Source: Sulfuricurvum sp. (GTDB taxonomy: Bacteria > Campylobacterota > Campylobacteria > Campylobacterales > Sulfurimonadaceae). From it: a DNA stretch of 40,820 bases. Positions 33,114 through 40,820 of this stretch are shown piece by piece. The notes under the pieces are model-generated. The model searched no databases. It was not told where the DNA came from and saw nothing but the letters and a program-made list of their open reading frames with translations. The DNA is taken from assembly GCA_028718525.1 (NCBI GenBank), contig JAQULP010000017.1, positions 1 to 40,820 of the forward strand, read 5' to 3'. Position 1 is the stretch's first letter, and every line of letters starts with the position of its first letter. A program made the translations under genes and the position numbers.

Positions 33114-33501
33114 TCACTTTGACAATAACTTCGCGAACTTGTCTCGGACCGTCAAACTCTCCGAAAAATACCCCTTGCCATTTTCCAAACATCGGACGCC
33201 CTTCATGTACCGGAATAGTGACCGAAGCGCCCATACGGGATGATTTCAAATGCGCTGCCGCATTGCTCCCGACATGGGAATATTTTACATCGGCGGGGAT
33301 AACAGCCGAGAGGGCCGCCAATAAATCGCGACGGAGATTCTGATCGGCATTTTCAAACAAAAAGACACTTGCCGTCGTATGCGGGGTAAAAACGACACAA
33401 ATTCCCTCTTTTACCCCGGAGGTAATCACCGCTTCTTTGACTTCGGCACTGATATCCATCAGCTGTGTTTTATGACTGGTTGGGAATTTAAGTGTTTTCA
33501 T
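33103..33501 (-). CDS. yjbQ: YjbQ/UPF0047 family protein
   Basis: Small beta-rich protein of 132 aa. The family signature is clear: CVVFTPHTTASVFLFENAD, then VKYSHVGSNAAAHLKSSRMG and the closing GKWQGVFFGEFDGPRQVREV. E. coli YjbQ has weak thiamine-phosphate synthase activity, but the true role remains uncertain. It overlaps rluB by 4 bases and rarA by 11, so its expression follows this operon rather than thiG, which lies 4 kb away on the other strand. Confidence 0.92.
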   Translation of the reverse strand: MKTLKFPTSHKTQLMDISAEVKEAVITSGVKEGICVVFTPHTTASVFLFENADQNLRRDLLAALSAVIPADVKYSHVGSNAAAHLKSSRMGASVTIPVHEGRPMFGKWQGVFFGEFDGPRQVREVIVKVIAG

Positions 33502-34445
33502 TTTTTACCGCCTTTTGCAAATTTGGAATCAGGTTTATACTTATTGGTGCCGAAAGGCTCTCCGGACGGCTTTGACTTGCTTTTTGTCTTCTCGTGATCC
33601 AATCTTTTTTTGACCGGTTTGTGCTCTGCATTGTCGAAACTTTTCGGAACCTTTTTTTCACTTTTTTGTTTTTGTTTTTCCGCTTTTTCTACTGCGTCCA
33701 AAAATTCACGAAGCGATGCGTATTCACTCCGTTCCAAAAAGCGTACTTTTCCCGTCGGGAGGTTGTTCAGATCAATCCCTCCGAAACTAAGCCGTTTCAA
33801 ATCGACGATTTCCGCTCCGAAATGGGCAAAAAAACGGCGCAGTTCGCGGTTTTGCCCCTCTCCGATCGCCACTTTTAAAATAGAATAGTCCCCTTGGTCT
33901 TTTTGAACCTGATACGCGTAAAAAGGGGCAAAACTCATCGGCCCCGCATCTGCCTGTTCATGGGCACCGGCACTCGCATCTTCGAGTTCGAGCCCTTCTC
34001 CCATCGCAATTTTCATCCCTTCGGTCACAGGGCCTTTGATCTTGATTTTATAAACCCGTTCCATTTTCGACGTCATCAATGCCGTCGCAACCCGTGACGC
34101 GTCGGTCAAAAGCAGCAGCCCCTCCGAGGCAAAATCGAGCCGCCCTACGGGGATAAAATGACGGTACTGTTTGGCCAACGAGTCATAAATCGTTTTTCGC
34201 CCCTGAGGATCTTTTTTCGTCACCAATTCACCGCGCGGTTTGTTGTAAACGATCACCGTAAATTGATCGGTAGGGGTGATTTTATTCCCGCTGATCATAA
34301 CATTGGCATGGCGTTCATCGACCTGAGTGGCAGGATTCGTTTCGATTTCACCGTCAATACGGACGTAACCGTCAAGGATCGCCTGATCGGCTTCGCGGCG
34401 GGAATACGTTGAATAGTGGGCAATATATTTGTTAAGTCGCATCAT
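33498..34445 (-). CDS. rluB: Ribosomal large-subunit pseudouridine synthase B family
   Basis: RsuA/RluB/RluE-type enzyme that isomerises uridine in 23S rRNA (U2605 for E. coli RluB); 315 aa. An S4 RNA-binding domain (residues 2-48, MRLNKYIAHYSTYSRREAD) is followed by the synthase with the catalytic D104 in VGRLDFASEGLLLLTDAS and EGQNRELRRFFAHFG. The last 70 residues are a disordered lysine-rich tail. RsuA or RluE specificity cannot be excluded. Two adjacent ATGs exist; the first overlaps the kdsD stop by 4 bases. Confidence 0.88.
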   Translation of the reverse strand: MMRLNKYIAHYSTYSRREADQAILDGYVRIDGEIETNPATQVDERHANVMISGNKITPTDQFTVIVYNKPRGELVTKKDPQGRKTIYDSLAKQYRHFIPVGRLDFASEGLLLLTDASRVATALMTSKMERVYKIKIKGPVTEGMKIAMGEGLELEDASAGAHEQADAGPMSFAPFYAYQVQKDQGDYSILKVAIGEGQNRELRRFFAHFGAEIVDLKRLSFGGIDLNNLPTGKVRFLERSEYASLREFLDAVEKAEKQKQKSEKKVPKSFDNAEHKPVKKRLDHEKTKSKSKPSGEPFGTNKYKPDSKFAKGGKK

Positions 34446-35410
34446 GAGATACCTGCTTCCACGAGAGTATGAAGATGCAATGCACCTTGTATGACGCCGG
34501 TGGTATCGGTCACCGCCAGCAACTGAATTTTTTTCGATTCGATAAGGACAAGCGCATCGCTGGCAAGCATCGAGGCATCGTTAATCACCAGAGGCTTTTT
34601 AGTAGCGTACTCTTTGGCCGAAGCGTCCAGCGAAAAAGTCTCGCTCAACAGTGCACGCCGGATATCCCCATCACTCAAGAGCCCAGAAAGTTTCCCCTCC
34701 CCATTGGTCAGTAATACCGTCCCTAAACGCCCTTCGCTCAGCGTTAAGATCGCCTCTTTAAGGGGGGTGTTTTCATCAACGATCGGAAGGTTCTCCGTTC
34801 GCATCAAGTCACGCACTTTGACAAACAGCCGTTTCCCTAAAGCTCCGCCGGGATGGAACGAGGCAAAATCCTCTTTTTGGAAATTGCGTGCCTTCATCAA
34901 GCAGACCGCCAACGCGTCCCCCATGGCAACCGTCAACGTCGTCGAAGACGTAGGGGCGACATCCAGAGGACACGCTTCCTGCTCCACATTGATATTGATC
35001 ACCACATCGCTGTAGCGTCCGAGGGTAGAGTCGGCATTTCGGGTCATTCCGATCAGCGGAATATCAAACCGTTTGATATGGGGGAGGATAGAGCTGAGTT
35101 CCGGGCTCTCTCCGCTATAGCTGATCGCCACAACCGCATCCTCTTTGCCGATCATCCCTAAATCGCCGTGCAACGCTTCCGTCGGATGGAGAAAAAAGCT
35201 CGGTGTCCCCGTGGAGGCGAAAGTCGCAGCGATTTTAGCCCCGATCAGCCCCGATTTTCCCACTCCGGTAATAACTAGTTTTCCACGGCATCCCAAAATG
35301 ATCTCTACGGCACGCTCAATCTCATTTCCCAACCTTTGCGCCCCTTCACGGAGAGCTAAGGCTTCGATTTCAAGTGTGTTTTTGGCTATTGCGATATAAT
35401 CATTGTTCAT
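34442..35410 (-). CDS. kdsD: Arabinose-5-phosphate isomerase (KdsD/KpsF)
   Basis: Converts ribulose-5-phosphate to arabinose-5-phosphate, the first committed step to Kdo for the lipopolysaccharide core; 322 aa. A SIS domain (about 35-170) shows GVGKSGLIGAKIAATFASTG, HPTEALHGDLGMI and SYSGESPE. A pair of CBS domains follows (VRDLMRTENLPIVDENTPL from about 205 and the second from about 270). First gene of a four-gene overlapping group. A TATAAT lies only eight bases before its ATG on the minus strand, which would give a very short leader if used. Confidence 0.93.
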   Translation of the reverse strand: MNNDYIAIAKNTLEIEALALREGAQRLGNEIERAVEIILGCRGKLVITGVGKSGLIGAKIAATFASTGTPSFFLHPTEALHGDLGMIGKEDAVVAISYSGESPELSSILPHIKRFDIPLIGMTRNADSTLGRYSDVVININVEQEACPLDVAPTSSTTLTVAMGDALAVCLMKARNFQKEDFASFHPGGALGKRLFVKVRDLMRTENLPIVDENTPLKEAILTLSEGRLGTVLLTNGEGKLSGLLSDGDIRRALLSETFSLDASAKEYATKKPLVINDASMLASDALVLIESKKIQLLAVTDTTGVIQGALHLHTLVEAGIS

Positions 35411-35525
35411 AAAAATAATTATAGCCGAAATAGCCTTTAAAAGTACGCAAGTCCACCGTCTTGTTAACGCAGCGACCGGGACTCTGTAACTCTAAACTAT
35501 TTCGGATATGCGGACAGGTATCTTC

Positions 35526-36917
35526 ATGCACAATCTCTATACCGAAGTCACCTCCTTGGACCAACGATCCGTCCAAAAATTTGCCCTAAGCGAAGAGGTG
35601 ATGATGGAACATGCCGCCCTTGCCTTAGCTCAGCTGATACGTGAGCGATACCGGCGCGGCTCATCCGTGCTGATCGTTTGCGGAAGCGGCAACAACGGTG
35701 CGGACGGGTTGGCCTTGGGACGGTTGATAGAGGGGGATTATCCGGTCAGTATCCATCTCCCCTACGGGGTATCATCTGCTCTCGCACAACGTCAATACGA
35801 GCGACTCGAACCGTTAGGTCTGAAGCACTCGGAGATTTCCGGTCCATACGAAATCATCGTCGATGCCCTTTTCGGAAGCGGCCTAAGCCGTCCGTTAAAC
35901 GCTTTGGGCATCGAAACAGTCAATACCCTCAACGCTATGAGCGGCATCAAGATCGCCTGTGATGTCCCCAGCGGACTCTATCCCGACGGAAGCTACGATG
36001 AACATGTTTTTCATGCCGATATTACCGTAACGATGGGGGCTTACAAGCGGGGGCTTTTTAGCGATGCGGCAAAAGAGATTGCCGGCGAAATCATCGTCGC
36101 CGATCTGGGAATTCACCGAAGCCGTTACGAGATCCCTTCCGCATGGCAATTGCTTGAAGCTTCAGACCTCTCCTTGCCTTTTCGGACACACGTTTCCACC
36201 CATAAGGGAAACTATGGCCATTTGGCGGTCGTCTGCGGAGAAAAAACGGGGGCTGCGGTCATCGCAGGATCGGCGGCACTTCGGTTCGGAACGGGATTGG
36301 TGAGCCTTATCAGCAACGAGAACGTTTCACTCCCTTATGAACTGATGCAGAATCACTCGCTCCCGGCTACCGCTACCGCTATCGCTTTGGGGATGGGGCT
36401 TGGCGTCGAATTTTGCGATGATGAACTTACCGGCTTGCTCGATCATTCGCTCCCTTTGGTGTTGGACGCCGATATCTTTTTTCATCCAATATTTTTAAAC
36501 CTGCTCAAACGGCCTAACATCATCCTTACCCCCCACCCCAAAGAATTTGTTCAGATTCTCCGTGTTTGCGGCCTTGCCGATATTGATGTCGCAACCCTCC
36601 AAAACAACCGTTTTGATTTCGTCCAGCACTTCTGCGATGCCTATCCCGATGTGACATTGCTCCTCAAAGGGGCCAATGTTATCATCGGATCCGGCAACCG
36701 TTTTTTTATCAACCCTCTCGGTACCGTAGCCCTTGCCAAAGGGGGAAGCGGGGATGTCCTAAGCGGTCTCATCGGCGCACTTGCGGCTCAAGGGTATGAT
36801 CCGGTCACATCAGCGGTTCAGGGATCTTTGGCCCATGCACTGGCCGCACAAAAATTTGAGCGTCATAACTATGCCCTCACCCCATTTGATTTAATAGAGA
36901 GAATTACCTGTTTATGA
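35526..36917 (+). CDS. nnr: Bifunctional NAD(P)HX epimerase/dehydratase
   Basis: Repairs hydrated NADH and NADPH; about 463 aa, the fused YjeF-type form. The N-terminal epimerase domain (to about 205) shows VCGSGNNGADGLALGRL and VDALFGSGLSRPL. The C-terminal ADP-dependent dehydratase has THKGNYGHLAVVCGEKTGAA, ILTPHPKEF and the phosphate-binding AKGGSGDVLSGLIGALAAQG. Start: ATG 35526 has AGG shortly upstream and gives an N terminus (MHNLYTEVTSLDQRSVQ) like relatives; the in-frame ATG at 35508 is possible. Its stop overlaps the purN start (ATGA), so the two are coupled. Confidence 0.93.
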   Translation: MHNLYTEVTSLDQRSVQKFALSEEVMMEHAALALAQLIRERYRRGSSVLIVCGSGNNGADGLALGRLIEGDYPVSIHLPYGVSSALAQRQYERLEPLGLKHSEISGPYEIIVDALFGSGLSRPLNALGIETVNTLNAMSGIKIACDVPSGLYPDGSYDEHVFHADITVTMGAYKRGLFSDAAKEIAGEIIVADLGIHRSRYEIPSAWQLLEASDLSLPFRTHVSTHKGNYGHLAVVCGEKTGAAVIAGSAALRFGTGLVSLISNENVSLPYELMQNHSLPATATAIALGMGLGVEFCDDELTGLLDHSLPLVLDADIFFHPIFLNLLKRPNIILTPHPKEFVQILRVCGLADIDVATLQNNRFDFVQHFCDAYPDVTLLLKGANVIIGSGNRFFINPLGTVALAKGGSGDVLSGLIGALAAQGYDPVTSAVQGSLAHALAAQKFERHNYALTPFDLIERITCL

Positions 36918-37471
36918 AAAAAATTGTTACTTTATTCAGCGGAGAGGGGACGAACCTCGCCAATCTGATCGCAAAAGTCCATCTCAAAGAGTGTGCGATT
37001 ACAGGTGCTATCACCAATAACCCCAATGCCGGGGGTATTGCCAAAGCCAAAGCGGCCGGAATCCCTGTCGAAATTCTCGAACATACCCGGTTTGACAGCC
37101 GAGAAAGCTACGACGCCGCCCTTGTCGACATGATCAAAAGTTACGATCCCGATCTTGTCGTTTTGTGCGGTTTCATGCGGATATTAACCCCCGTTTTTAC
37201 CTCGAATATCCGCTCAATCAATCTCCATCCTTCCCTTCTTCCCGCTTTTAAAGGGGCTCGAGCGATTGAGCGGAGTTTTGAAAGCGACGAAAAACTGTGC
37301 GGGGCAAGCGTTCATTGGGTAACCGATGAGCTCGACGGAGGGGAACTGATTTTGCAAAAAGGGTTTTTAAAAAGTGATGATGAAACCTTAGAAAGCTTTA
37401 CCGCTAAAATTCGGGCCATCGAACATGAAATTTTACCTCTAAGCGTTATAAAAGTACTCAAAGATTCCTAA
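36914..37471 (+). CDS. purN: Phosphoribosylglycinamide formyltransferase
   Basis: Formyltetrahydrofolate-dependent step three of purine synthesis; 185 aa. The GEGTNLANLI phosphate loop near residues 10-19, the catalytic Asn-His pair in INLHPSLLPAFKG and the aspartate region HWVTDELDGGELIL are all present. Four-base ATGA overlap with nnr indicates translational coupling. A 126-base gap separates it from thiG. Confidence 0.95.
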   Translation: MKKIVTLFSGEGTNLANLIAKVHLKECAITGAITNNPNAGGIAKAKAAGIPVEILEHTRFDSRESYDAALVDMIKSYDPDLVVLCGFMRILTPVFTSNIRSINLHPSLLPAFKGARAIERSFESDEKLCGASVHWVTDELDGGELILQKGFLKSDDETLESFTAKIRAIEHEILPLSVIKVLKDS

Positions 37472-37597
37472 CAGAATCGTTATGTTATAAACCCATCACT
37501 AAGATTTTTGGATCGCCCCACTTCATTCACAAGGAGGCCTCTTCAGCCAATGAAAGGGCAAAGCGATTCATGATTATTACGATATCGGAGAGATACC

Positions 37598-38374
37598 ATG
37601 CATACATTACAAATCGGAAAATATACCCTCGGCAGCCGTCTAATCGTCGGAAGCGGTAAGTATGATTCGTTTGAAACAACAAAAGCGGCAACTCTTGCCA
37701 GCGGGTCAGAATTGATAACCGTAGCGGTTCGCCGTCTTAACATTACCAATCCGAACGAACCGAATCTCCGTGATACTTTTGCCGGAACCAATGTGAAGTT
37801 TTTACCCAATTCGGCAGGCTGCACCACCGCCGAAGAGGCAATTACCCTCTTTCGCCTCACCCGCGAAGCGACGGGAATCGACCTTATCAAACTCGAAGTG
37901 ATCGGCGATACCCAAAAAACCCTCTATCCCGATGTCCTCGAGACGATCAAAGCGTGTGAAGTGCTCGCCAAAGACGGATTCACGATCATGGCCTACACTT
38001 CGGATGATCCGATTATGGCACGCCGCCTCGAAGATGCGGGAGCGCATGCCATCATGCCCCTCGCCGCACCGATCGGTTCAGGGCTTGGGGTGCAAAACCG
38101 TTATAACATCGTGTTTGTCCGTGAAGCGGTAAAAGTGCCGATCATCGTCGATGCGGGGATCGGATGTGCTTCGGATGCTGCACTGGCGATGGAACTGGGT
38201 GCCGATGGCGTATTGACGAACACCGCGATCGCACAGGCCCAAAACCCGATGATGATGGCGGAAGCGATGAAGAATGCAGTAATCGCGGGAAGACTCAGTT
38301 ACTTGGCAGGGCGCATTCCGAAACGTCCGTATGCGACGGCAAGTTCTCCCGTAGACGGGATGATTCAATTTTGA
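37598..38374 (+). CDS. thiG: Thiazole synthase
   Basis: Forms the thiazole phosphate moiety of thiamine from deoxyxylulose phosphate, dehydroglycine and ThiS-thiocarboxylate; 258 aa. The Schiff-base lysine is K98 in [11 protein letters not shown]. The opening [14 protein letters not shown] segment and the [16 protein letters not shown] phosphate-binding loop are intact, as are [30 protein letters not shown] and the closing [15 protein letters not shown] precedes the ATG. No thiS, thiF or thiH is adjacent, so the pathway is split, and no TPP riboswitch motif is visible in the 126-base leader. A strong terminator follows. Confidence 0.95.
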   Translation: MHTLQIGKYTLGSRLIVGSGKYDSFETTKAATLASGSELITVAVRRLNITNPNEPNLRDTFAGTNVKFLPNSAGCTTAEEAITLFRLTREATGIDLIKLEVIGDTQKTLYPDVLETIKACEVLAKDGFTIMAYTSDDPIMARRLEDAGAHAIMPLAAPIGSGLGVQNRYNIVFVREAVKVPIIVDAGIGCASDAALAMELGADGVLTNTAIAQAQNPMMMAEAMKNAVIAGRLSYLAGRIPKRPYATASSPVDGMIQF

Positions 38375-38443
38375 TTTTATACGCCTACGGAACAACGTCC
38401 CGCTAGGCTACGCTAACGCTGAGTTTACTTCAGCAGTCAGCTC

Positions 38444-38463
38444 AAAATCGCTTGCGATTTTTT
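38444..38463 (+). terminator. Rho-independent terminator after thiG
   Basis: AAAATCG (38444-38450) pairs with CGATTTT (38455-38461) around CTTG, and the T run continues to 38463. A classic plus-strand terminator 70 bases past the thiG stop. Confidence 0.7.
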
Positions 38464-38483
38464 ATCTCAATCTAGTAAAATCC

Positions 38484-38553
38484 CTGTGATCCAATACATA
38501 GAGCCGTTCCGTAGGCAGTAGTGCCGTGAGGAACGAGCGTTCTTGGATCACGG
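38484..38553. repeat. Nested three-tier palindrome
   Basis: Three concentric inverted repeats occur in 70 bases: CTGTGATCCAA/TTGGATCACGG (38484-38494 with 38543-38553, one G-U), CGTTCC/GGAACG (38505-38510 with 38530-38535) and GGCA/TGCC (38514-38517 with 38522-38525). Together they form a long imperfect hairpin. No protein-coding signal is present. It resembles a REP-like or MITE-like intergenic element or a structured RNA. Confidence 0.55.
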
Positions 38554-38564
38554 TATGCTCTTTT

Positions 38565-38594
38565 GGTACTTTTCTGGCTAACCAGAAAAGTACC
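38565..38594. repeat. Perfect 13-bp inverted repeat
   Basis: GGTACTTTTCTGG (38565-38577) and CCAGAAAAGTACC (38582-38594) pair perfectly around a CTAA loop, ending exactly at the stop codon of the convergent symporter gene. There is no T run beyond the stem on either strand, so it is not a canonical terminator, though it may act as a transcript end barrier. Confidence 0.65.
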
Positions 38595-39938
38595 TTAAAA
38601 CTGAATGACTCCCATCAAATTCAACATTACGACCACAAGCGCTACCGGAGCGATATACCGTACACTGAAATACCAAACCGGGAAAAACCATCCCATCTGC
38701 GGTTTCAACACCGATACAATCCGTTCTTTTTCAATCACAAACCCGACGAAAACCGCCATCGCCAATCCGGCTATCGGAAGCAATACCGCCGATGTCATAT
38801 AGTCCGCCCAGTCAAAGAAGTTTTTCCCGCCCCATGTCAGATACGACGCATTCCCTTCAATTTGTGAAAAAATTGCGACTATGCCGAACAGATAAAAGAA
38901 AAGTCCCATCGCGACAGCCGCTTTTAACCGGCTCATATCAAATTTATCAATCAAGTACTGGACCATCGGTTCAACCAACGAAACGGCCGAAGTGAGTCCG
39001 GCAAACGCAAGTGCGATAAAAAAGAGAACCGAAAAAAGATTCCCGATCGTCCCCATTTCGTAAAATACTGCCGGTAAAGAGATAAAGACCAGGCCCGGCC
39101 CTTTCCCCGGCTCTGCACCGTATTGAAATAAAAAGGTAAAAAGAACCAACCCCGCCACCAAGGCGATAATCGTATCGCCGGCGATTACGAAGAGGGAGCT
39201 ATGAACCATATTCCCCTCTTTAGGGAGCGAAGCCGAATAGACCATTATCGATCCCATTCCCAGAGAGAGGGTGAAAAAAGCGTGCCCTACGGCACTGACA
39301 AACGCTTCGGACGTTAATTTGCTCCAATCGGGGGTAAACATGTAGGAATAAGCCTGCGAAAAGCCGTCCAGAGTTATTGCATAGATAAACATAACGGCTA
39401 AAATCCCCATCAATGCGGGCATCAGTATCAGGTTCATTTTTTCAATCCCCCCTTTGATCCCCTTGGCGACAACGGCCGTAGTAATCAAAAAAGCGATCGT
39501 GTGATAAAAAATCTGTGTTCCCGGACTCTGGGTCATCATCACGCCAAATACACTTTCAGCCTCTTTGACATTGGTGGGAAGCTGGGTAAGGGCAACCGTA
39601 ATATAATGGAAAATCCATCCGATCACGACAGAGTAGTAAATCATTACCAGTGAGCCGGTCAATCCCATCCATCCGGCGTATTTCCATCGGCTTTTATGAC
39701 GAGGCGCTAAATTTTCAAAATTGGCTACACAGTCACGCCGTCCCATATATCCGATCAGCATCTCAGAAATCATGACCGAAAATCCTACCAATAACACCGT
39801 AATCAAATACACCAGTACAAATGCACCGCCGCCGTATTCACCCGTTATGTAAGGAAATTTCCATATATTTCCCAATCCAACCGCCGCACCGACGGCCGAC
39901 ATCATAAATCCAAACCTGCTAAACTGTGCTATTTTCAT
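38595..39938 (-). CDS. Sodium-dependent transporter, NSS/SNF family
   Basis: Sodium-coupled amino-acid-type symporter of 447 aa with the LeuT fold in the short bacterial form, about 11-12 membrane helices. The helix-1 unwound sodium and substrate site is FMMSAVGAAVGLGNIWKFPY (11-30). Further family segments are GGAFVLVYLITVLLVG, FFTLSLGMGSIMVYSASLP and ALAFAGLTSAVSLVEP. Members take up amino acids such as tryptophan, leucine or alanine; the substrate here is not evident. It stands alone, with the long palindromic region at its 3' end and the tRNA promoter behind its 5' end. Confidence 0.93.
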   Translation of the reverse strand: MKIAQFSRFGFMMSAVGAAVGLGNIWKFPYITGEYGGGAFVLVYLITVLLVGFSVMISEMLIGYMGRRDCVANFENLAPRHKSRWKYAGWMGLTGSLVMIYYSVVIGWIFHYITVALTQLPTNVKEAESVFGVMMTQSPGTQIFYHTIAFLITTAVVAKGIKGGIEKMNLILMPALMGILAVMFIYAITLDGFSQAYSYMFTPDWSKLTSEAFVSAVGHAFFTLSLGMGSIMVYSASLPKEGNMVHSSLFVIAGDTIIALVAGLVLFTFLFQYGAEPGKGPGLVFISLPAVFYEMGTIGNLFSVLFFIALAFAGLTSAVSLVEPMVQYLIDKFDMSRLKAAVAMGLFFYLFGIVAIFSQIEGNASYLTWGGKNFFDWADYMTSAVLLPIAGLAMAVFVGFVIEKERIVSVLKPQMGWFFPVWYFSVRYIAPVALVVVMLNLMGVIQF

Positions 39939-40051
39939 AGTAATCCCTATTATGTCCTAAAGTCCGATGAGCAAAATCAGTTCCCTAAAGCCCTATTTTA
40001 GCGCGTTTTCATCATTTTATTTTCAAATTACACTAAATTTGCAAAAATGTA

Positions 40052-40080
40052 TTGACATCTTTCTAATTTTGGATTATAAT
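40052..40080 (+). promoter_or_regulatory. Consensus sigma70 promoter of tRNA operon
   Basis: TTGACA (40052-40057), a 17-base spacer and TATAAT (40075-40080): a perfect consensus at 45 bases before the first tRNA, as expected for a strong stable-RNA promoter. Confidence 0.92.
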
Positions 40081-40125
40081 TTCGCCTCACTAATTTAGCT
40101 CACATGAGAAAAGTTAGATGAAGGT

Positions 40126-40203
40126 CGGGGCGTAGCTCAGTATGGTTAGAGTACTTGGTTTGGGACCAAGGGGCCGGAGGTTCGAGTCCTCTCGCCCCGA
40201 CCA
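40126..40203 (+). tRNA. tRNA-Pro (anticodon TGG)
   Basis: Full cloverleaf: acceptor stem CGGGGCG with CGCCCCG, discriminator A, encoded CCA (40201-40203). Anticodon stem CTTGG/CCAAG encloses the loop TTTGGGA with TGG at 40161-40163. First gene of a five-tRNA cluster. Confidence 0.96.
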
Positions 40204-40249
40204 TGTTTTTTCTTTTTTAGTATCATTTCAAACAGACATTATTACAGAT

Positions 40250-40327
40250 GGTGGAATTAGCTCAGTCGGTTAGAGCATCAGGTTGTGGTTCTGAGGGTCG
40301 TGGGTTCGATTCCCATATTCCACCCCA
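40250..40327 (+). tRNA. tRNA-His (anticodon GTG)
   Basis: Acceptor GTGGAAT with ATTCCAC plus the extra 5' G opposite C73, the identity mark of tRNA-His. Loop TTGTGGT gives anticodon GTG. CCA is encoded at 40325-40327. Confidence 0.95.
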
Positions 40328-40377
40328 TTTGTTTCTGGTTTGAAACCCTTTTGATACGCGATGTTTTAGAAGGATGT

Positions 40378-40454
40378 GCGTTCGTAGCTCAACTGGATAG
40401 AGTAACGGACTTCGGATCCGTAGGTTATAGGTTCGAACCCTATCGGGCGCACCA
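40378..40454 (+). tRNA. tRNA-Arg (anticodon TCG)
   Basis: Acceptor GCGTTCG with CGGGCGC (two G-U pairs), discriminator A and encoded CCA. Anticodon stem ACGGA/TCCGT with loop CTTCGGA gives TCG, reading CGN arginine codons. Confidence 0.95.
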
Positions 40455-40465
40455 TGTTAACTCTC

Positions 40466-40542
<77 letters not shown>

Positions 40543-40560
40543 CCTTAGACTTCTTTTTAT

Positions 40561-40645
40561 GCGGATGTGGTGAAATTGGTAGACACGCCAGACTTAGGAT
40601 CTGGTGCCTAACGGTGTGAAGGTTCAAGTCCTTTCATCCGCACCA
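40561..40645 (+). tRNA. tRNA-Leu (anticodon TAG)
   Basis: Type II tRNA with a long variable arm: acceptor GCGGATG/CATCCGC, anticodon stem CCAGA/TCTGG with loop CTTAGGA (TAG), variable arm TGCCTAACGGTGT region, encoded CCA. Last tRNA before the IS fragment. Confidence 0.95.
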
Positions 40646-40701
40646 TCACTTATTACACAATTCTCTCTTATTATAGTTACTTTTCGAAACACAACGCCCA
40701 T

Positions 40702-40820
40702 TCAACCCTCAAGTGCAACAACGTTATTTTTGTAATGTAGCTTCGAGTCATCAATCCATTGTGCAATTTTAGCAAAGAACACTTCATGCGGTGTTTTATA
40801 TCCGAGTATTTTTCTAGGTC
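40702..40820 (-). mobile_element. 3' end of IS30-family transposase, continues past window
   Basis: The last 39 codons of a minus-strand frame read PRKILGYKTPHEVFFAKIAQ, then WIDDSKLHYKNNVVALEG and stop at 40702-40704. The NRPRK.LGYKTP.EVF segment and the terminal VAL.G are the hallmark C terminus of IS30-family DDE transposases. The catalytic residues lie outside the window. The right inverted repeat should overlap or closely follow the stop (within about 40670-40725), but I cannot set its edge without the other end. Confidence 0.7.

Noticed and set aside
37531-37573. AAGGAGG followed by a seven-codon ORF (37550-37573) in the thiG leader
   Set aside because: Spacing of 12 bases is long and the peptide (MKGQSDS) has no regulatory codon run; could be chance.
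37472-37597. TPP riboswitch upstream of thiG
   Set aside because: The expected CTGAGA and ACCTGAT-like core elements are not found in the 126-base leader.
38526-38867. Plus-strand ORF of 113 codons overlapping the symporter 3' end
   Set aside because: Runs through the palindromes and antisense to conserved membrane-protein sequence; no ribosome site.

Overview
The window reads as chromosome of a Campylobacterota (Epsilonproteobacteria) member, most like Sulfuricurvum or Sulfurimonas. The evidence is the Campylobacter-type tandem flagellins with separate sigma28 and sigma54 promoters, a Maf-type flagellin-modification protein, Campylobacter-like BioB and FqrB, and an SQR/flavocytochrome-c-type flavoprotein fitting a sulfur oxidiser. 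The genus is an inference; no rRNA marker is present. Several starts are TTG or GTG.

Layout. 1-5224: a Maf/DUF115 gene (5' end outside the window) and two near-identical flagellins on the minus strand. 5459-9584: topA, a YfcE-like phosphoesterase, bioB and an AMMECR1-like small gene. 9565-13462: fqrB, an OmpA-family porin, msrA and an SO_0444-type permease. 13463-15082: a 26-codon mini-gene with its own leader hairpin and terminator-like hairpin, then an SQR-like flavoprotein. 15077-21219: a histidine kinase with two periplasmic binding-protein modules, divergent from metH. 21216-21371: an apparent N-terminal remnant of a membrane protein.

21466-31772 is a complete-looking but divergent Tad (tight adherence, type IVb pilus) locus read on the minus strand. 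The order is prepilin peptidase, pseudopilin-like protein, a large secreted protein I cannot assign, TadZ, TadA, TadB, TadC, CpaB/RcpC, a TadE-like pseudopilin, a secretin with an added C-terminal SH3-like domain, and finally an atypical Flp pilin with its own promoter. This is the most interesting region.

31929-35410 (minus) is an overlapping housekeeping operon: kdsD-rluB-yjbQ-rarA. 35526-38374 (plus) holds nnr, purN and thiG. The space after thiG carries a terminator and two strong palindromic elements. An NSS-family sodium symporter gene follows on the minus strand. The window ends with a consensus sigma70 promoter driving five tRNA genes (Pro, His, Arg, Arg, Leu), next to the 3' end of an IS30-family transposase that runs off the window.

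Functional themes are motility (flagellins plus modification), surface attachment (Tad pilus), envelope (OmpA, Kdo precursor synthesis), redox and repair (MsrA, FqrB, SQR-like, Nnr) and cofactor or one-carbon metabolism (BioB, MetH, ThiG, PurN).
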